From the NCBI GenBank assembly GCA_963844435.1, contig CAWJOG010000004.1, positions 372,001 through 436,000 on the forward strand: DNA of 64,000 nt, given 5' to 3'. The DNA is from JBDSLU01 sp963844435. GTDB taxonomy: Bacteria > Acidobacteriota > Vicinamibacteria > Vicinamibacterales > Vicinamibacteraceae. The notes under the pieces were generated by a model. The model ran no database searches, was not told the DNA's origin, and saw nothing but the letters and a program-made list of their open reading frames with translations. Below are positions 18,270 to 28,604 of this stretch, one piece after another. The stretch's first letter is position 1; the number at the start of each line of letters is the position of its first letter. The translations under genes were made by a program, and so were the position numbers.

Positions 18270-21240
18270 ATGATCGCTGCCCGCATGATCCGCGCGTCCG
18301 CCGCGGCCTGTCTGTTCTTCTGCGCGTCGTCCGCGCTTCAGGCGCAACCGGTCCCGCCGGTGCGCCTGAGCGTCGCCACCGACGGCACACAGTCGGACTA
18401 TCCCAGCGCGTTGAAGGACTTCAGCGCCGACGGCCGGCACGTGCTCTTCAGCACGAGCGCCGCCGCTCGTCGCCAACGACATCAACGGCGTGCTCGATCT
18501 TTACGTGCGCGATCGCGACACGGACGGGGACGGCGTGTTCGACGAGCCGGGCGCCGTGCGCACGATTCTGCGTCTCGGTCGGGCCCGCGCGGCGAGCAGT
18601 TGGGCCGACTGCCGCCCGACATCGGGGTGTTCACCGGGGGCACCCTTTCTCGTGACGGACGGTTCGTGCTGTTCTCGACCCAGTGGCAGCTCCTCGGTCA
18701 CGACACGAACGGTCTGGCGGACGGCTACCTGTACGACCGCGACACCGATGCCGACGGCATCTTCGACGAGCCCGGCGCCGCCGCCGTCTCGCTGGTGACC
18801 ACCGGCTCCGGCAACGCGCTCGCGACGGGCGGCCACAGCACGGTGCTCCAGGTCAGCACGGATGGCCGCTACGTGCTGTTCAGCTCGACGGCGACGAACC
18901 TTCAACCGGTCGCGACCACGGTGACGCAGATCTACCGCAAGGACCGGTCTGACGACGGTGACCACGCTGGTTTCCAGCACCCCGGACGGCACGCCGGCTG
19001 ACGTCGAGTTGCCGGCCATTTCCGCCGTGATGCGGGACGACGGTCGCATCGTCGCGCTCGGCGGTGGCTTCCAGGCGCTCTGGCCGCTGACCGCGGGTGT
19101 CGTCACGTATCCCTGGGTGCATGCGCGATCTCGAGACCAACACCTTCACGCCGGTGCCCGCGCCCCCAGGCGCCGGGCCCGACCAACTTCGTGCCGGCCG
19201 CCGGAGTGGCCGGGTTCTCGCCAGACGGGCAACGCGTCTACTTGTCCGATATCCTCGCTGGTCCTAGGCCTCCTGGGCTTCAGGTCCGGAGCGACAGTCG
19301 AATACGACATCGCCGGCAACCGCATCATCCAGCGGTTGCCGGGCTTCAGACAGCCCACCGGCGAGCGCCTTCGTCGACGGCCGGTCATTGCCACTGGTCA
19401 CGCGGGAGGGCTTCTCGCCTTCGTACGTGCTGAGCGAACTGTCTCGTTACGACGCCGTCACCGGACGGGTGACCAAGCTCGTACCTAACGTGGCGCTCAA
19501 CGCCGCCGCCACCGCTGATCGCCGGACGCTGTACCGGGGCATCGGCATCCCGCCCACTTTGCTCGACGAGCGCTACGGCGTGCCCCTGCCGATGCCGGCG
19601 CCGGTGCAGACCGGCCGCCTCGACGCCACCGGCACGACCGTGTTCTTCACCAGCGCCGACGCGAGCATCCTGCCGGGCGGCGCCGACACCAACGGCGTCG
19701 AGGACGTCTTCGCGGTGGACCTGCTCTCGCGCCTCGACCGTGACAGCGACGGGCTGGACGATCGCTGGGAAGTGGCGATGGGCCTCGACTACACCAGCGC
19801 GAGCGGGCGCCGACGGCGCCGCCGGCGACCCGGACGGCGACGGCCTGCACCAACCCGCAGGAGCTCGCCGCCGGCATCCCACCCGCGCGGGTCGCAGCGG
19901 CGGTTCCTCGCCGAGGGCGCCGAGAACGCCTTCTTCAAGCACGCGGTTCGCGCTGGCCAACCCGGGCGCGACCGCTGCGACCGCCGTCGATTCGCCTCGA
20001 CGGCGACGACGGCATCGTCGACGACGATCAACGTCCACGTCCCGGCCGGCGCGCGACGCACCGTGTTCGTCGACGAGGTCGACGCCGGCGTCGGCCTCGT
20101 TCGCGATGGTCGTCGAGTCGAACGTGCCGATCGGTGACCGAGCGGACCATGAGCTGGGACGCGACCGAATATGGCGCGCACGCCGAGCGCGCCAGCGCGG
20201 CGCCGTCGACGTCGTGGTTCCTCGCCGAAGGCGCCACCGGAGCGTTCTCGCTCTTCTACCTGCTGCAGAATCCCGGCGACACGGCGGCGACCGTGACGAT
20301 CCGCTACCTGCGGCCGGCGCCGCTCGCCGCCGATCGAGCGGACCTACTCGCTGCCGCCGCACTCCCGCATGACGCTGCCGGTCAACATGCAGGCGCCCGG
20401 AGCTCGCGGACACCGACGTGTCGGCGGCGATCGCCGCGACCAGCCGATCCTGGTCGAGCGCGCCATGTATCGCACGGTCGGCGGCCAGGTGTTCGCGGCC
20501 GGCCACGCCAGCGCCGGCGTCACCGCCGCGGCGACCAGCTGGTTCCTGGCCGAAGGCGCGACCGGCGACTTCTTCGACCTGTTCGTCCTGCTCGCCAACC
20601 CGAACACGACACCGGCCGACGTCGAGATCCGCTACCTGCTGACCGACGGCACGGTGCTGACCAAGGTGTACACGGTGGCGCCCGAGAGCCGCCGGACGAT
20701 CTACGTCGACGACGAGACCTTCCCGGCCTCGGTCTGGCGCTCGTCAGAACCACGCTGTCGTGCGCGATCACGTCGACGGTGCCGATCGTCGTCGAGCGCT
20801 CGATGTGGTTCCCCGGGCCGGCGGTGACGCCCGCCTTCTGGACCGAGGCGCACAACTCGGCCGGGGCCACGTCCACCGCGACGCGCTGGGTGCTCGCCGA
20901 CGGCGAGGGCGGCGGCATCGCGCGGCGCGCAGACGTTCGTGCTCATCGCCAACACGTCGCCCACGCCCGGACGCGTCCGGCTGACGGCGCTGCCGGAGCA
21001 CGCTGGCGCCACCGGAAGCGCGGCCCACGCCGGTCGTGAAGATCGTCGACGTGCCACCGAACAGCCGCACGACCGTGCCGATGCACGCCGAACCCGGCCT
21101 CGGCGAGACCCGGTTCGGCATCCTCGTCGAGAGCATCGACACGGCGCCGCTGGCGCAGCTCGTCGTCGAACGGGCGATGTACTGGAACGCCGGCGGCGAG
21201 ATCTGGGCGGCTGGCACCAACCTGCTCGCGACGCCGGTAG
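18270..21240 (+). CDS. Secreted beta-propeller protein with repeated LAEGATG modules (heavily frameshifted)
   Basis: A large exported protein, probably near 990 residues, read in pieces in all three frames. A signal peptide (MIRASAAACLFFCASSALQA) precedes propeller blades of the TolB/PD40 type: DFSADGRHVLFSTSA, SRDGRFVLFSTQWQLLG and VSTDGRYVLFSSTATNL. Each is followed by calcium-loop-like DTDGDGVFDEPG or DTDADGIFDEPG. From about 19900 four modules recur with RFLAEGAEN, SWFLAEGATGAFSLFYLLQNP, SWFLAEGATGDFFDLFVLLANP and RWVLADGEGG. Each ends in a VERxMYW/MWF segment. About a dozen single-base indels break the frame. The true stop is uncertain; a TAG at 21238 is the best candidate. The likely role is extracellular or cell-surface, without a known substrate. 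Confidence 0.7.
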
Positions 21241-21375
21241 CCCTGATCCTGCGACGCTCGTCGGGAGTCCACTCCCGACCGACGATCCTCGACGTTCGGC
21301 CGGCGGCCCCGGTAGACTCTCGAGCCCGGAACCTGGAGCCCCCATGCGCCCGAATCGCGACGCGCGCGAGATCCA

Positions 21376-22729
21376 GTGAGCTGGCTGACCCGAAGCGGGT
21401 CCCGCGTCGCGATCGCCTGCCTGCTGATCGCCGTCGTCCGCCTCGCCGCGCTGCCGCTGCCGGGCACCGAGGACACGGGGACCTGGAAGATCTGGATGTT
21501 CGCGGCGTCGTCCGCGGTGACCAGCGTCTACGGCGTCGGCGGCGATCCGCCGACCCGCGGCATCCTCGAGTGGCAGGACCTCAAGACCACCGTCGACTAC
21601 CCGCCCGTCGCGCTCTACGAGCTCGGCGCTGGCGGGACGCGTGTATCGCTGGTTCGACCCGGCCTTTTCTGACGGCGTCGCACTGACCGTCGCCACCAAG
21701 CTGCCTGGCCTCGCCTGCGGCATCGGTCTGACGGCGTTACTGTGGTGGGCGGTGCGACGGCATTCGGGATCGCCCGCCGCCGCGCACTGGGCGGCGCTCG
21801 CCTACTGGGCCAACCCGGCCACCATCCTGAACGGCGAAGTCCTCGGCTACCTCGATCCGCTGATGATGCTGCCGGCGATCGGGATGCTGGTGCTGCTGCA
21901 CGAAGGGTGGCCGGCGCTCGCCGGCGCCGCGTTCGCCATCGCCCTGCTGACGAAGCCGCAGGCGATCCTGCTGGCGCCGATCCTGGCGCTCGCTGCCTGG
22001 CGCCTCGGCTCGTCTCGCGGAGTGGGACTCGCCGCGGCTGGCGGCGCGCTGGCGACCGCGCTGGTCGTGCTGCCCTTCGCGCTGGTCGGCGCGCTGCCGA
22101 ACATGTGGCTCGCCTTCGGCTCGTTCTACGCGCGCCGCGACATCCTCTCGGGCAACGCCGCCAACCTGTGGTGGATCGTCACCTACCTGCTGCGCGCGTG
22201 GTACCAGATCCCGCGGATGGGCGTGCTCGGCGCGTATCTCGCGCCCGTGCGCCGCATCCTGGCGATCTCCACACTCGAGGAGATCGGCCTGCCCAACCCG
22301 CGGCCGTTCGGCACGGTGCTGGTCCTGGGCGCCAGCGCCTGGGGCCTGTGGCGCCTGCGCGACGCCCGCGACCTGGCGCGCCACGCGCTCGGCGCCGCGT
22401 TCGTCGTCCACGCCTTCTTCGTGCTCGGCGTCGGCATTCACGAACATCACATGATGCTCGCCGTGCCGCTGCTCGCGCTGGCGGCGGCGCTGCGGCCCGG
22501 GCTGCGACCGCTGTTCTACGTCGTCAGCGCCATCGTCGCCCTCAACTTGAACCTGTTCTACGGTCTCGGCTACGGCTTCGGGTGGAGGATCCCGCGCGGG
22601 CTCCTGGTGATCGATCTCAGCGTGCTGCTCTCGGCCGCCAACGTCGCCGCCCTCATGTGGCACGGACGGATCCTGGCGCGCGAGGCCGCCGGAACCGAGC
22701 CCGAGCCGGCGGCCGCCTCGCCCCCCTGA
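21376..22729 (+). CDS. GT-C-like integral membrane glycosyltransferase (one frameshift)
   Basis: A polytopic membrane protein of about 450 residues with roughly ten hydrophobic segments. The N-terminal loop TGTWKIWMF and the segment VDYPPVALYE followed by YRWFDPAF resemble lipid-phosphosugar-dependent (GT-C) mannosyl- or glucosyltransferases. So do LNGEVLGYLDPLMMLPAIGM and LLTKPQAILLAPIL. An inserted G near 21629 breaks the frame within LGA-AGRVYRWF. The GTG at 21376 is the likely start. Its substrate is probably a polyprenyl-phosphate sugar used for cell-envelope glycans or glycoproteins, by family analogy. It is followed by tRNA-Glu. Confidence 0.75.
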
Positions 22730-22827
22730 GGACGGCCCAGGGCCGGCGGTCATGACGAATTCCCACCGGAAAACGCGGCACGCCCAGGGTCCCAGGCAAT
22801 CCGAGTCGCGCCGAGCGCAAGGTGCGG

Positions 22828-22833
22828 TAAAAT
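22828..22833 (+). promoter_or_regulatory. -10 box of tRNA-Glu
   Basis: TAAAAT lies 18 nt before the mature tRNA 5' end. The expected -35 region is GC-rich and does not match the consensus. Confidence 0.4.
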
Positions 22834-22851
22834 CGACCGTTCGCCTTCGAC

Positions 22852-22924
22852 GTCCCTATCGTCTAGAGGCCTAGGACACCGCCCTTTCACGGCGGCGACG
22901 CGGGTTCGAATCCCGCTGGGGACG
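22852..22924 (+). tRNA. tRNA-Glu (anticodon TTC)
   Basis: A 73-nt cloverleaf. The acceptor GTCCCTA pairs with TGGGGAC with one G-T pair. The anticodon arm is CCGCC CTTTCAC GGCGG, with anticodon TTC. The T-arm is GCGGG TTCGAAT CCCGC. The discriminator is G and no CCA is encoded. The 3' part of this gene is the left boundary of the island that follows. Confidence 0.95.
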
Positions 22925-23027
22925 CCCGCGCCTCCTCGCAAAGAATTCCACTCTAAAGACTTAGCGACGCGGGTTCGGAGTCCCGGGCGCGTTCCCCTCA
23001 TCACGGCGGCGCGTCCGGCATTCGGGA
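22916..23027. repeat. Left boundary repeat of the island (attL-like), overlapping tRNA-Glu
   Basis: Starting with the last bases of tRNA-Glu (CTGGGGACGCCC), this segment aligns with 43623-43732 over about 110 bp with short gaps. An exactly shared block is CTTAGCGACGCGGGTTCG (22960-22977). Both copies end in GGCGGCGCGT and GCATTCGGGA. A direct repeat at a tRNA 3' end is the usual footprint of site-specific integration; the divergence indicates an old event. Confidence 0.6.
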
Positions 23028-23102
23028 TCAACAGTAACTCCTCGCTCGTCCCCACAGCTCTGGAGTCGCCGAGGGGTTTCACCCGGGAGCCCAAAGTCAT
23101 TA

Positions 23103-23600
23103 CTACGGAGTAAATACCTGGATCATCACGGTGCGTATCCCGGCCTCGGCTGTGCCGCCCGGTGATCGCATATCGAACTCGACGGTCACCGAATGGGAGC
23201 CAGGGCTGAGACCGGTCTTGAGGTGTGCAGCCGTGGTCAGAGTCGCGACGGGTCGGTTGATACCCCCGTCAACATCGAACCCCGTTGACGGGAATGGATT
23301 GCCGTCGGACTTGACATGGATCCTCACGATATTTCCCGATGTGACGTTAAAGAACTGGCTCGACACCTCCACCCGCACAGAGCAGGTCTGATTTCCGCAT
23401 TGAATGGTCGTTGGAGCAAATGCGGAAACGGGTGTGGTCGAGAGCGTCACGCGTGTTGCCTCTTGGCGCATGTGAGTTTTCTGAAGGGTACGGTCCAGCG
23501 CGGTGACGACTTCCTGCCCGCCGGCTCTCAGTGAAGCACAAGCGGTTATCAGAAGCGCTGCGGCTCCCGCGTTTCGTACATGGTGGGCCACTGACCTCAT
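23103..23600 (-). CDS. Putative secreted lipoprotein, beta-rich
   Basis: A protein of about 165 residues. The ATG at 23600 gives MRSVAHHVRNAGAAALLITAC, a signal peptide ending in a plausible lipobox (ITAC). The mature part is beta-rich with a cysteine pair (IQCGNQTCSVRVEVSSQFF) and GSHSVTVEFDMRSPGG. No known family is recognised. An upstream ATG at 23639 would add a charged extension and is less likely. It is the first gene inside the island and is intact. Confidence 0.6.
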   Translation of the reverse strand: MRSVAHHVRNAGAAALLITACASLRAGGQEVVTALDRTLQKTHMRQEATRVTLSTTPVSAFAPTTIQCGNQTCSVRVEVSSQFFNVTSGNIVRIHVKSDGNPFPSTGFDVDGGINRPVATLTTAAHLKTGLSPGSHSVTVEFDMRSPGGTAEAGIRTVMIQVFTP

Positions 23601-23912
23601 CACACACCTCCTCGCGGCTACCGTAGATGTCATCCCCACTCTCGCTCCTAGCTTGACACTCTCATGCCTAGCGAGCCCTCAGTCCAGTTGTGAGGGATTG
23701 CACGCCCGGGGCCCTCGAACCTAACCGCCGGTTTTTGCCCACCCCACTGGCGCCCAGCAAACGGGCCCCGCACCCCTGGGGACGCCAGAGTAGTGCGGCG
23801 GGACAGGTCCAGAAATCAGCGTCCTGCGCGCGTCGCGCAGCAGAAAGTGCTAGCGGGCGCGCGCCGCCCTCAAGCTGCGAGTTGGGTCGACTCGACGTAG
23901 ACTGCCGCCGCA

Positions 23913-24512
23913 ATGACCAATAGCAGGATAGATCTCCTGGCCGTTACCATCCACGATCTGCACTTGGGTGTCGTCGCCGGACACGGCAAGGTCGGTGAGG
24001 CTTTGGAAGTAGTCAGCCCGTTCATCTACGGCACTGCTTTCCCGATTCGCCCGGGGGTGTTCGCGACCGCTGCACACGTTCTTCGGAACGCGATGGCCGA
24101 CGCCGGAAAGGAAGGCGTGGTGGCCCTCTGTCGGCGCGGACCGGAAGACATTGAATCCGGCCCCGTCGTTCGCACCGACGTTCACGCCGGCATCGATCTG
24201 GCCCTGCTCGAATGTCCGTATTTCGCGAAGCTTCCCGGGCTTCCGATGATGGTTGGCGAGCTGGACATCTTCACACGCGTGTCGGCAGCCGGCTACCCGT
24301 ACGCGGTCGATGCTGAACGGTTGGCATTTGTCCTTCGAGGGTTCGCGGGCACCGTCGTAACCCGACGCGAGCTTTACCACTTGCCGTCGCAGCCCCCGGG
24401 CTACGAGCTGTCATTCCCGGCACCTCGGGGCCTCTCGGGCGCGCCCCTGGTCCATGTGAACCGGGAGGGAACTTGGTGCGTTCGAGATCCTGGCATCTCT
24501 AAATGCTGTTGA
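23913..24512 (+). CDS. Trypsin-like serine protease, cytoplasmic type, C-terminally truncated
   Basis: A 199-residue protein with a trypsin-like fold and no signal peptide. The catalytic triad can be read as His in FATAAHVL (about residue 54), Asp in AGIDLALLECP (about 93) and Ser in RGLSGAPLVH (about 173). The last 15 residues (REGTWCVRDPGISKCC) do not resemble the missing final barrel strands. The frame also overlaps the 3' end of the convergent protease gene by 14 bp. The gene therefore looks truncated, probably by rearrangement. Stand-alone proteases of this kind occur as effectors or stress and defence proteins; the role here is open. Confidence 0.65.
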   Translation: MTNSRIDLLAVTIHDLHLGVVAGHGKVGEALEVVSPFIYGTAFPIRPGVFATAAHVLRNAMADAGKEGVVALCRRGPEDIESGPVVRTDVHAGIDLALLECPYFAKLPGLPMMVGELDIFTRVSAAGYPYAVDAERLAFVLRGFAGTVVTRRELYHLPSQPPGYELSFPAPRGLSGAPLVHVNREGTWCVRDPGISKCC

Positions 24513-25275
24513 TGAATGCCAGGATCTCCGGCAGATCCACGCGCTGAGAGTAAGTGACGCCGGCACAATTGCCGTTGGTGACGTACGAGTTCACGGCCAG
24601 CACGGTGTTCGTCCCGCTCAAGATGTCGGGTCCGCCGGAATCGCCGAAGCAGATGCCGCCCTTGACTTGCGCCGGATTCGCGGTCAGCTGGATGAATTCA
24701 TCGCTTCTGCGGTGGTCACTCTGAATCAGCAGGCTCGGCGCGAAATAGCGCGTGAACGTTAAGATGTCCTGCGGCGGCCCGCCACCGCGGATGAATCCCT
24801 GGACCCCATAGCCCACGACATCCACCGGCGTACGCATCGCGAGCGTGTCCACTAGGTTCGGCTCGGGTAGCGCGGCGAACGCTCCTGGATCGCGGGGGAC
24901 ATTCAACGCGACCACGGCGACGTCGTTCGTGTCGAAGCCGACGAGCCCTGGCGCACATCCGATGCACCACTCCGGATGTGGATGGAACGTCCCCTCCGTG
25001 AAATTCGTGGCCAGGTTAAACGGCGGCGCTGATTTGTACGTGACGTACACCGGCAGCGCGGGATCGGCGCAGTGGGCCGCCGTCAGAAATCGCGTCGGCG
25101 ATAACGCGGATCCCGAGCAGACGCTGATGAGATTCGTGTTGGGAATGAATTGAATGATCAGGCCGACATAGGGATGACGGTTGCCATCCGGCTGGCCATT
25201 CGTGATTGACAGGACTGGCGCGATTGCAGCTAGAAACGCGACGACGATCAACGTGCCCAGCATCTTGGTGCGCAT
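24499..25275 (-). CDS. Secreted trypsin-like serine endopeptidase (S1)
   Basis: An exported protease of 258 residues with the full S1 triad: His in RFLTAAHCADP, Asp in FDTNDVAVVALN and Ser in CFGDSGGPD. Disulfide cysteines sit near the His and Ser motifs. The signal peptide is MRTKMLGTLIVVAFLAAIAPV. The ATG at 25275 is chosen because GGAGGA lies 7 nt before it; the ATG at 25290 actually overlaps that site. The mature N-terminus SITNGQPDGNRHPYVGL resembles the activated N-terminus of trypsins. It is intact and convergent with the truncated protease at 23913. Confidence 0.85.
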   Translation of the reverse strand: MRTKMLGTLIVVAFLAAIAPVLSITNGQPDGNRHPYVGLIIQFIPNTNLISVCSGSALSPTRFLTAAHCADPALPVYVTYKSAPPFNLATNFTEGTFHPHPEWCIGCAPGLVGFDTNDVAVVALNVPRDPGAFAALPEPNLVDTLAMRTPVDVVGYGVQGFIRGGGPPQDILTFTRYFAPSLLIQSDHRRSDEFIQLTANPAQVKGGICFGDSGGPDILSGTNTVLAVNSYVTNGNCAGVTYSQRVDLPEILAFINSI

Positions 25276-25290
25276 GGTGGTGTCCTCCAT

Positions 25291-25962
25291 TAGTGGTGTG
25301 CGACTGCGACCTGCGACGTGATCGGACAGGCGCCTGGAAGGAGGACATGCTACACCTCGTCACCGACAATCGGCGGCCATTCGTGGCTGAACTCGCCACT
25401 GAACTGGCGGCTGAACTGCGCGCCGCGCTGAGGCAAACGATACTTGAATACCGTAGGGGTTCGTCCGGCTCTTCAGTAGTGGAGGGCAGCGACGACTGGC
25501 CCCCGCTGCTGGCGTTGGCTCTCACTTCTCGCTGGTCGCCCAGTGTTCACCTATCCGCGAGAGGCACGTGCCGGATCGCGCTGTTCGAATGGGGCAAGAC
25601 TTGTTCAGGACGCCGACGCGCCCGTACCGTGAAGCAGTCGGTGTGTTCAATCACGAGGTGTGCCAGGCTAGGCTTTGTTACAGGCTCTTAGGCTCCCAGT
25701 TACAGAGACGCAGATCTGGACGAGTACGTCCCCGCTGCTAAGCCAGCGATGGCGCACCAGAAGTCCAAGGCCGCGCCTCCAGCCAACAACTCTGTTGCAT
25801 CCGTCCGCGGCCATTGGCCCTGGCCACGACGTGTCTGGCAATATCGGCGTCACGTCTCGGGCTTCGCGCCGCATACCGAGCAGTTGGCTCCGGCCCTTGC
25901 ACTGCGTCGTCAGCGCGTTTACCTCGGCAGCCACGTCACCCTCAGCTCGCCGAACCCATCGG
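25291..25962. other. Stretch without a confident gene
   Basis: About 670 bp upstream of the secreted protease. An open frame on the + strand around 25348-25540 (MLHLVTDNRRPFVAELATEL, then AAELRAALRQTILEYRRGSS) has an amphipathic, protein-like pattern but degenerates afterwards. It may be the remains of a small gene. The rest (25700-25960) has no coding signal I can support on either strand. Confidence 0.35.
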
Positions 25963-26517
25963 CTACGCCCCGCTGCTCGAGCGCGGCCGCAACATGCCAC
26001 CGCAACCGCTGGGTGTAGGCGAGGTTCGCAATCTGGGCTTGGCTGAAGGCAGTTCAACGAACGTGACGCCAACAGCCAACGCTGCCCACAGATCTCCGGT
26101 GACAGCCGTCACACGCTCTTGGCATTCCCGAGTCGCCTGCTCGAGCGCCATCGGGAGCGCCTCGGGTGGAATCCAATGGGAATCCACCATGGATCTGAGT
26201 TCGTCTCTATTAGCCCGTGCTCTCTCTAGCGCCATTGGGTCGAGAGCGCCATTCGTCTCAAGCGATTGCACGATCGCCTGCGCCTGCCTATACAACGGAA
26301 GGTCGGCGGCAAGGGCCGATAGGAATCGGCGCTTCCGGAGCGCGATTAGCGCCCTCAAGATCTCGCCGGATGCCTTTATGTGGATATCGAGGCCGGAGAG
26401 CGAGACGTGCGCGGCGTTGACGGTTGCGAGCAGCGAGTCCCACTGCTGCGACTCCAACTCAGCGCCATGCCCAACCTCGACTCCACTCGGATGAACCGGT
26501 TGCTTGCTTCCCATCAT
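25963..26517 (-). CDS. Hypothetical helical protein
   Basis: A 184-residue open frame with protein-like composition. Residues 25-150 are predominantly helical: VNAAHVSLSGLDIHIKAS, ILRALIALRKRRFLSALAAD, LETNGALDPMALERARANRD and ALPMALEQATRECQERV. No family is recognised and no membrane segment is visible. The last 25 residues are basic and low complexity, which may reflect a frame change near the end. It lies between the protease pair and an IS3 remnant. Confidence 0.45.
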   Translation of the reverse strand: MMGSKQPVHPSGVEVGHGAELESQQWDSLLATVNAAHVSLSGLDIHIKASGEILRALIALRKRRFLSALAADLPLYRQAQAIVQSLETNGALDPMALERARANRDELRSMVDSHWIPPEALPMALEQATRECQERVTAVTGDLWAALAVGVTFVELPSAKPRLRTSPTPSGCGGMLRPRSSSGA

Positions 26518-26544
26518 TGGGTACAGTCTCCAGCACCTGACTCA

Positions 26545-27000
26545 TCTGGTATGACGTCTCCCCCGAAAACGACGGCAGGCGAAAGTAGAGCAGAATGACG
26601 GCGTCGGCGGTCCTGCGCGAGGTCGAGAGCGGCCGCCCGGTCGCCGACGTGTGCCGCCAGGTGGGCGTGAGCGAAGCGACGTTCTACCTGTGGAAGAAGT
26701 TCGCCCATCTCGGCGTCGGCGAGCTTCGGCGCCGGCGGCAGCTCGAAGACGAAAACCGGCGGCTGAAGGCGCTGGTCGCGGGCCTGACCCTCGATAAGCA
26801 CATGCTCTCGGAGGCCCTCCGAAAAAAAGCCTGAGGCCCACACCACGGCGCGAGTTGGCCCGCTGGTTTCAGACTCAGTATGGCGCCAGCGTCGTGCGGG
26901 CCTGTGCCTTGGCGCAGTTCAGTCGAGCCGCGTGGTATCGCCGCAGGCATTCGTCAAGCAGGACGCGCACGAGCGAGGAGCGCCTCCTTCGCCTGCTCGA
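26545..27000 (+). mobile_element. IS3-family insertion sequence remnant
   Basis: Contains a recognisable OrfA and only the first roughly 40 codons of OrfB (RRELARWFQTQYGASVVRACAL, then SRAAWYRRR). The DDE catalytic region is absent, and sequence after about 26960 no longer matches a transposase. The N-terminus of OrfA is also out of frame by one base near 26580. I could not find terminal inverted repeats. The element is dead. Confidence 0.7.
26595..26834 (+). pseudogene. IS3-family transposase OrfA, N-terminus damaged
   Basis: OrfA supplies the DNA-binding subunit of IS3-type transposases. The helix-turn-helix VLREVESGRPVADVCRQVGV-SEATFYLWKKF and the leucine-zipper-like ENRRLKALVAGLTLDKHML are typical. 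The usual N-terminal residues are found in the previous frame, ending in VEQ just before the ATG at 26595, so one extra base separates them. The stop at 26832 sits near the normal OrfA/OrfB overlap position. Confidence 0.75.
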
Positions 27001-27112
27001 GCGCTGCGATCGCTTGTTCCTTCGAGACGGGTCGGCAGACGTCTACGGCGAAGGCGAGCGCCGCGCGGGCCAATGGAGCCAAAGGCGGCCGTCCGCGGAG
27101 GAATCACACCGC

Positions 27113-28601
27113 CTAACCGAAGCGCTCCACCAGCAGGCCATGACGGAGGCCGCGGTCGCTGACCGTCAGTTCATGCTTGCCCAGCAGTTCCATCACCGTG
27201 CGGACGATGCAGGCGCCGGCCAGGATCACGTCGGCCCGCTTTGTCTGGATGCCGACGATTGCGGCGCGCTTGTCCAGCGGCGTCGTGCGGTACAGCTCGA
27301 GCTGTCGGTCAATCTCGTCGCGCGCGAGCACGGCGCCCTGGATCTTGTCGGGATCGTACCTGGCCATTGAGTAGCTCACCGCCGTCAGGTTGGTCACGGC
27401 GCCGCCCATGGCGACAAGCGTCTCGGGCCGCGGGCGGTCCGCGATGGACGACAGGTCCGCGGCGATAGCCTTCAGAGCTTCGCGCAGCACTTCCCCAGAC
27501 ACCGCGCCGTCCAGTCGGTAGCGCTCGGTGTAGTGTACCGCGCCCACATTGACGCTGAAACGCTCAGAGACCTGGCCGCCCTGGCCAAAAGTGAACTGCG
27601 AGCTGCCGCCGCCTGTGTCGAACACCACCAGACTGTCCGTAGCGAGCGGAAGTCCGGCAAGCACCGCCAGGTAGGCGAGGCGCCCCTCTTCATCGCCTGA
27701 GACGACCTCTACCTTCACCCCGGTCTTTGCGCGGATGATCTCCAGAACGTCGGCCGAGTTCCTGGCCATCCGCAGGCCGGCCGTGCCGGCCGCAGCGATG
27801 GCGATGCAGCCGGCCTCGTGTGCCTCGTCCACCATGCCTTTGATGGCCAGGGCCGTCCGCTCCGCCGCTTCCGTGGTGATGGCGCCGCCTTCCTTCAGAC
27901 CTTCGCCCAGCCGCGTCAGCTCGGCGCAGTCGGTCACCGCTTTCCACTTACCGTCCGCGCCCGCCTCGGCGATGTGAAACTTCACCGAGTTGGTGCCGAC
28001 GTCGAGCACCGCATAGCGCGGCGGCTTGCCCGACAGCGTCGCCGCCAGGCCGCGCGAGTAGTTCGTGTTGACGTAGCCGGAGAGACCGAGTGATTCGACG
28101 GCGGCCACGACGGCCGCCGCGTCCTCCGTTTCGACCGCGATGGTTCGCGTCTTGATGCCGTCCACCGTGACGTCGGACAACTCGGACGTACATCCCCCCA
28201 CTACGTAACGCACCCGTCGCTTGTGAACCCTGGCGGCGCGCACGGCTTCGGTCGGCTCGATGAGCTCGGCCAGGAACTGCTCGAACGTGGTACTGGTCGC
28301 GCTTCAGATCCGGCGGTGCGACCTGCATGGCGTTGAAGACGTCACGCAGCGTGGCGGCGCCGGCGGGAAAGCCTTCCTTCATGACCGGCATCCACTGCTC
28401 CAGGCCCGACTCGTTCACCTTCTGAAGCACCTTGACATCGAGCAGGCCGGCGCGAATCTTGACGTTGCTGCCCTTCTCGGTGAGCAGGTAGACCTCGTCG
28501 GTCTCCTGCACGCCGTTCGTTGCCAATTCGGCAAACATCGCTTCAGCGCGCGCGAAGCGCGTGCCGAAGGTGCGCCACTCCCAGCGTGGCTTGATTTCCA
28601 C
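27113..28601 (-). CDS. ppx: CYTH-like domain fused to exopolyphosphatase/GppA (one frameshift)
   Basis: A two-domain protein of about 495 residues. Residues 1-195 are CYTH-like: WEWRTFGTRFARAEAMF, DEVYLLTEKGSNVKIRAGLLD, VKVLQKVNESGLEQW and YVVGGCTSELSDVTVDG. Residues 200-495 form an actin-like Ppx/GppA phosphatase with AVLDVGTNSVKFHIAE (phosphate 1), VVFDTGGGSSQFTFGQ (phosphate 2) and VAMGGAVTNLTAVSY. Enzymes of this family cleave terminal phosphate from polyphosphate or pppGpp. The domains are split by one inserted base near 28289 (QY/TFEQFLAEL). Together with the CYTH gene 3 bp upstream it forms a polyphosphate-handling operon. Confidence 0.85.
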
Positions 28602-28604
28602 GTG

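Noticed and set aside
22750..23100. A 116-codon frame on the minus strand across tRNA-Glu
   Set aside because: It is the antisense of the tRNA and of the boundary repeat; such frames appear wherever tRNA genes are translated and have no coding signal.
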